Shown here one piece after another: positions 60,361 through 64,000 of a DNA stretch of 64,000 nt. Each line of letters begins with the position of its first letter. The first letter of the stretch is position 1. A model generated the notes under the pieces. That model was not told the origin of the DNA. It did not search any database and saw only the letters and a program-made list of their open reading frames with translations. The stretch is taken from assembly GCA_020853025.1 (NCBI GenBank), contig JADYZP010000044.1, positions 62,001 through 126,000 on the forward strand. The letters run 5' to 3'. A program made the position numbers and the translations under genes. The stretch is from Burkholderiales bacterium (GTDB lineage Bacteria; Pseudomonadota; Gammaproteobacteria; Burkholderiales; Casimicrobiaceae).

Positions 60361-62199
60361 ATGGACAACGCCACGCACATCAACGACTTCGTCGTCAAGT
60401 TCGCCAACGTCAACGGTTCCGGCTCGGCGTCGGCCAACGGCCTTTTCGCCCGCGCGATCCTGCGTATGGGCGTGCCGGTCGCGGCGCGCAACATCTTTCC
60501 GTCGAACATCCAGGGGCTGCCGACGTGGTACGAGGTGCGCGTCGTCGAGGACGGCTGGCGCGGTCGCCGCGGCGGCGTCGACCTGATGGTGGCGATGAAC
60601 CCGCAGACCTGGGAGAAGGACGTCGCCGAGGTCGATCCGGGAGGCTACCTGTTCCACGACTCGACCAAGGCGCTGCCGCCGTCGCGCTTTCGCGAAGACA
60701 TCACGACCTTCGGCATGCCGCTGACGGCGATCTGCAACGCCGAATACAGCGATGCGCGGCAGCGGCAGTTGTTCAAGAACATCGTCTACCTGGGTGCGCT
60801 GTCGGCGCTGCTCAACATCGATCCCACCGAAGTCGATCGGCTCTTCGGCGAGCAATACAAGGGCAAGGAGACGCTGCTCGCGTCCAACCGCCGTGCCTTC
60901 GGTCTTGGTCGCGACTACGCGCTCGAGCATTTCCCCTGCCCGCTGCCGATCCGCGTCCAGCGCTGCGATCGTGTCGGCGACCGCATCTTCATCGACGGCA
61001 ACAGCGCAGCCGCGCTGGGCTGCGTCTACGGCGGCGCCACCGTCGCCGCCTGGTATCCGATCACACCGTCGTCGTCGCTGGCCGAGACGTTCGCGAAGTA
61101 CTGCCGGAGCTACCGGACCGATCCTGCGACCAAGCAAAAGCGCTACGCAATCCTGCAGGCGGAAGACGAGTTGGCGTCGATCGGCATGGTCATCGGCGCC
61201 GCCTGGAACGGCGCACGCGCGTTCACCGCGACGTCGGGACCCGGGGTCTCGCTGATGCAGGAGTCGCTGGGGCTCGCCTATTTTGCCGAGATCCCGGTGG
61301 TGCTCTTCGACGTGCAGCGCGGCAGCCCGTCGACCGGCATGCCGACGCGCACGCAGCAGGCCGACCTTCTGTCCTGCGCCTACGCGTCGCACGGAGATAC
61401 CAAACATGTGTTGTTGCTGCCCGAGGATCCGACCGAGTCCTTCGCCATGGCGGCGCAGTCCTTCGACCTGGCCGACCGGCTGCAGACGCCGATCTTCGTC
61501 ATGCTCGACCTCGACATCGGCATGCAGGACTGGCTGACCGCACCCTTCCGCTGGGACGAGATGCACCGGATGGACCGAGGCAAGGTAATGACCGCAGCCG
61601 ACCTCGACGCCGGACGCGATTTCGGCCGCTACCTGGACGTTGACGGCGACGGCATTCCCTACCGCACGTATCCGGGCACGCATCCGACCAAGGGCAGTTA
61701 TTTCACCCGTGGGTCGACCAAGGACCGTTACGCGCGCTACACCGAGGAAGGGGTCGCCTACGTCGACAACATGCAGCGGCTGCTGCGCAAGTTCGAGACG
61801 GCGAAGAGCCTGGTTCCGCAGCCGGTGATCACCAAGGCCGCCAAGCGGACCAAGAGCGGCGTGATCTGGTTCGGCTCGACCGGTGCGGCAATGGCCGAGT
61901 CGCTGGCATTGCTGGAACAAGACGGCATCCACCTGGACCGGATGCGGCTGCGCGCGTTTCCCTTTGCCGACGCTGTCGGCGCGTTCATCGCCGCGCACGA
62001 CCGCGTGTTCGTCGTCGAGCAGAACCGCGACGCGCAGATGAAGGCGCTGCTGGTCAACGAGTGCGGGATCGATCCGTCGCGGCTGATTTCGGTCCTCCAC
62101 TACGACGGCACGCCGATCACCGCGCGCTTCCTCGTCCGCGAGATCGCCGAAAAGGCGCACCTGTTCAACGTCACGCCGCTGCGCAAGGTCGCCCCCTGA
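60361..62199 (+). CDS. korA: 2-oxoacid:acceptor oxidoreductase, gamma-alpha fusion (KorA)
   Basis: A 612-residue subunit. Residues 1-190 are the gamma domain (FVVKFANVNGSGSASANGLF) and the rest the alpha domain. The alpha part has WYPITPSSSLAETF, TATSGPGVSLMQESLGLAYFAEIP and DVQRGSPSTGMPTRTQQADL. It would oxidise 2-oxoglutarate (or another 2-oxoacid) to the acyl-CoA, with the TPP-binding beta subunit encoded downstream. 2-Oxoglutarate is inferred from the KorABC-type gene order. Confidence 0.88.
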   Translation: MDNATHINDFVVKFANVNGSGSASANGLFARAILRMGVPVAARNIFPSNIQGLPTWYEVRVVEDGWRGRRGGVDLMVAMNPQTWEKDVAEVDPGGYLFHDSTKALPPSRFREDITTFGMPLTAICNAEYSDARQRQLFKNIVYLGALSALLNIDPTEVDRLFGEQYKGKETLLASNRRAFGLGRDYALEHFPCPLPIRVQRCDRVGDRIFIDGNSAAALGCVYGGATVAAWYPITPSSSLAETFAKYCRSYRTDPATKQKRYAILQAEDELASIGMVIGAAWNGARAFTATSGPGVSLMQESLGLAYFAEIPVVLFDVQRGSPSTGMPTRTQQADLLSCAYASHGDTKHVLLLPEDPTESFAMAAQSFDLADRLQTPIFVMLDLDIGMQDWLTAPFRWDEMHRMDRGKVMTAADLDAGRDFGRYLDVDGDGIPYRTYPGTHPTKGSYFTRGSTKDRYARYTEEGVAYVDNMQRLLRKFETAKSLVPQPVITKAAKRTKSGVIWFGSTGAAMAESLALLEQDGIHLDRMRLRAFPFADAVGAFIAAHDRVFVVEQNRDAQMKALLVNECGIDPSRLISVLHYDGTPITARFLVREIAEKAHLFNVTPLRKVAP

Positions 62200-62233
62200 C
62201 GCGCGCCGATAGCTTACCTGCCACCTGATCTCC

Positions 62234-62310
62234 GATTCCCGATTCCCGAGTCCCGATTCCCGATTCCCGATTCCCGATTCCCGATTCCCGATTCCCGATT
62301 CCCGATTCCC
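62234..62310. repeat. eleven tandem 7-bp repeats (GATTCCC) before korB
   Basis: A 77-bp tract of eleven GATTCCC units fills most of the korA-korB gap; the third copy reads GAGTCCC. It ends four bases before the korB ATG, so the usual ribosome-binding position is replaced by repeat sequence. Copy-number change would shift spacing by 7 bp. Similar heptamer repeats are common in Xanthomonadales genomes; this is the only such array in the window. Confidence 0.95.
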
Positions 62311-62314
62311 GAAA

Positions 62315-63370
62315 ATGACCTACCTCGCCAAGCCGAAGCTCCGCCATCCCTCGCTGCCGAAGAACGCGCTCGGCTACACGCACCGCGACTACGAGGGCGC
62401 GATCTCGACGCTGTGCGCCGGTTGCGGGCACGATTCGATCTCGGCCGCGATCATCCAGGCATTTTTCGAGATGGACGTGCACCCGCACCGAGTGGCCAAG
62501 CTGTCGGGTATCGGCTGCTCGTCGAAGACGCCGACCTACTTTCTCGGCAACTCGCACGGTTTCAACAGCGTGCACGGACGGATGCCGTCGGTGCTCACCG
62601 GCGCCGCGCTCGCCAACCGCGACTTGATGTACCTCGGCGTGTCCGGCGACGGCGATTCGGCATCGATCGGGCTCGGGCAGTTCGCGCATGTCATGCGTCG
62701 TGGCGTCAACATGCTCTACATCGTCGAGAACAACGGCGTCTACGGACTCACCAAGGGGCAGTTCTCGGCGACCGCCGACAAGGGCAGCAAGAGCAAGCGC
62801 GGCGCGATCAACAGCGACGAGCCGATCGACCTCGCGATGCTCGCGATGACGCTGGGCGCAACCTTCGTCGCGCGCGGCTTCTCGGGCGACAAGGAACAGC
62901 TGATCCCGCTGATCAAGGCGGCGGTTGCGCACCACGGCGCGGCGTTCATCGACGTCCTGAGTCCCTGCGTCGCGTTCAACAACCACCCCGGCTCGACCAA
63001 GAGCTACGACTTCGTACGCGAGCACAACGAGTCGGTCAACCGCCTCGATTTCATCCCTGCGCGCGCGGAGATCACGACGAGCTACAAGCCGGGCGAAGTG
63101 CGCAGCATCGTGCTGCACGACGGCGGCAGCATTCGCCTGCGCAAGGTCGACGAGACTTACGATCCAGCGGATCGCGCGGCGGCGATCGGCTACATCGAGG
63201 CGCGCCGCGAGGCCGGCGAGGTGGTGACCGGTTTGCTGTACCTGCATGCCGACAGCACCGACATGCACGACGCGCTCGACACCGTCGCCCTGCCGCTCAA
63301 CTCGCTGGTGGACGCCGACCTCGTGCCCGGGAACGCGGCGCTGGCGGAGGTCAACGCCAGCCTGCGCTGA
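62315..63370 (+). CDS. korB: 2-oxoacid:acceptor oxidoreductase, beta subunit (KorB)
   Basis: The 351-residue TPP-binding subunit. It has LCAGCGHDSI and SGIGCSSKTPTYF (cluster or TPP loop cysteines), the TPP motif GVSGDGDSASIG...NMLYIVENNGVYGLTKGQ, and SPCVAFNNHPGSTKSY. It works with KorA. Its start follows the heptamer array and has no Shine-Dalgarno sequence; translation may depend on korA readthrough or a leader structure. Confidence 0.9.
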   Translation: MTYLAKPKLRHPSLPKNALGYTHRDYEGAISTLCAGCGHDSISAAIIQAFFEMDVHPHRVAKLSGIGCSSKTPTYFLGNSHGFNSVHGRMPSVLTGAALANRDLMYLGVSGDGDSASIGLGQFAHVMRRGVNMLYIVENNGVYGLTKGQFSATADKGSKSKRGAINSDEPIDLAMLAMTLGATFVARGFSGDKEQLIPLIKAAVAHHGAAFIDVLSPCVAFNNHPGSTKSYDFVREHNESVNRLDFIPARAEITTSYKPGEVRSIVLHDGGSIRLRKVDETYDPADRAAAIGYIEARREAGEVVTGLLYLHADSTDMHDALDTVALPLNSLVDADLVPGNAALAEVNASLR

Positions 63371-63543
63371 ACCGCGACGGGATCCGGCGGGAACAGCGGT
63401 AGTCGAATCCGCGCATCGTAGCGCCTGCAGCGCCGGTGGGGAAAGGATCCGACGAACCGCCGCTCGGGCGGATCCACCAGCCGTTGGCCGGCGACGAACC
63501 GGGAGCAGGAGCATCGCCGATCGCCGCGCGTAGAATTGGTCGC

Positions 63544-64000
63544 ATGCGTATCGCGTGGAGAATCCTGGCAGGCGCGCTGGTACTGGTCGCCGTATTGCTG
63601 GTCGGCGTTGTCGTCGTGCTGTCGACCGTCGACGTCGACACGCTGATCGGACCCGTGAAGGAGCGGGTCAAGGCCGCGACCGGTCGCGAGCTGCAGGTGC
63701 GCAGCGGTGCGCGCCTCACGCTTTCATTGCAGCCCAGGCTTGTGCTCAACGACGTGGCGCTCGGCAACGCACGGTGGGGCCACGAGAAGGAGATGATCAG
63801 CGCGCAGCGCGTCGAACTCGAGATGGCGCTGCTGCCGCTGCTGTCGCGGCGCTTCGAGCTGATCGAGCTGGTGCTGGTCCGACCCGTCATCGCGCTCGAG
63901 ACGAATGCGCAAGGGGAAGGGAACTGGTCGCTCGCGCCCGGCGCTCCGACAACGTCGGAGGCGAGCGCAGGTGCAGCTGCCGCGTCGAACGCCGGTTCTT
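63544..64000 (+). CDS. AsmA-family membrane protein (3' end missing)
   Basis: The first ~152 residues of a protein cut by the window end. An N-terminal membrane helix (ILAGALVLVAVLLVGVVVVL) is followed by the AsmA pattern: VKERVKAATGRELQV, LTLSLQPRLVLNDVALGNARWG, and RVELEMALLPLLSRRFELIELVL. AsmA-type proteins bridge the envelope and affect phospholipid transport. It is separated from korB by 173 bp and is probably an independent transcript. Confidence 0.85.
   Translation, partial: MRIAWRILAGALVLVAVLLVGVVVVLSTVDVDTLIGPVKERVKAATGRELQVRSGARLTLSLQPRLVLNDVALGNARWGHEKEMISAQRVELEMALLPLLSRRFELIELVLVRPVIALETNAQGEGNWSLAPGAPTTSEASAGAAAASNAGS

Noticed and set aside
59359-62160. Very long minus-strand open frame (933 codons) across the kor genes
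   Set aside because: It lies antisense to genes with clear motifs, its translation is His/Arg-rich with no domain, and long antisense frames are expected at this G+C content.
62234-62310. Possible CRISPR array
   Set aside because: The units are 7 bp and directly adjacent with no spacers; it is a simple tandem repeat.

Overview
The window is G+C-rich, almost fully coding bacterial chromosome. Phenylacetyl-CoA epoxidase genes with a PaaN-type dehydrogenase, a homogentisate dioxygenase module, TRAP and Fe3+-type ABC transporters, a KorABC-type 2-oxoacid oxidoreductase and a senABC selenoneine locus together suggest an aerobic or facultative aromatic-degrading betaproteobacterium (Burkholderiales or Rhodocyclales grade). 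That placement is inferred from gene content; there is no rRNA or tRNA gene to confirm it. I see no insertion sequence, phage, CRISPR array or attachment site.

Layout. 1-6.4 kb: 3' part of an ABC exporter, an exported protein of unknown role, a formyltransferase fused to two ACT domains, a rhomboid protease and a NhaD-like antiporter. 6.5-10.5 kb: a three-gene Fe3+-type ABC importer. 10.8-20.4 kb: a phenylacetate operon, paaABCDE-paaN-paaG-paaH-paaI-paaK, with many overlapping start and stop codons, followed by a second hotdog thioesterase and a TRAP permease pair (to 22.7 kb). 22.9-28.4 kb: a large repeat-containing secreted protein, then on the minus strand a MaoC-like hydratase, CaiB-type CoA-transferase and CitE-like lyase that look like an itaconate/mesaconate-type C5-dicarboxylate route. 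28.5-30.6 kb: a DUF6394 membrane protein and a two-RCK potassium channel.

30.8-37.2 kb holds the most unusual block. It has an M29-aminopeptidase-like protein, a biotin-carrier-like protein whose biotinyl lysine position is arginine, a biotin carboxylase, a normal biotin carrier, a pyruvate-carboxylase/oxaloacetate-decarboxylase-type carboxyltransferase lacking two canonical active-site residues, and a coupled lipoprotein. I know of no described pathway with this set.

37.3-48.9 kb: a homogentisate module (metallo-beta-lactamase-fold protein, flavin hydroxylase, a 73-residue partner protein, hmgA), an enoyl-CoA hydratase, two paralogous lipoproteins, an IclR regulator, an MFS transporter, and a lemA-DUF2207 pair. 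49.0-53.6 kb: a secreted alpha/beta hydrolase, a divergent ClpX-like ATPase and a membrane-anchored protein with His and Cys motifs.

53.8-58.2 kb: egtD, senC, senB and senA, a complete predicted route from histidine and selenophosphate to selenoneine. senA and senB have start codons sharing the 4-bp CATG. 58.5-63.4 kb: a KorABC-like oxidoreductase whose beta-subunit gene is preceded directly by eleven tandem 7-bp repeats. The window ends inside an AsmA-family gene. No intergenic gap exceeds 300 bp.
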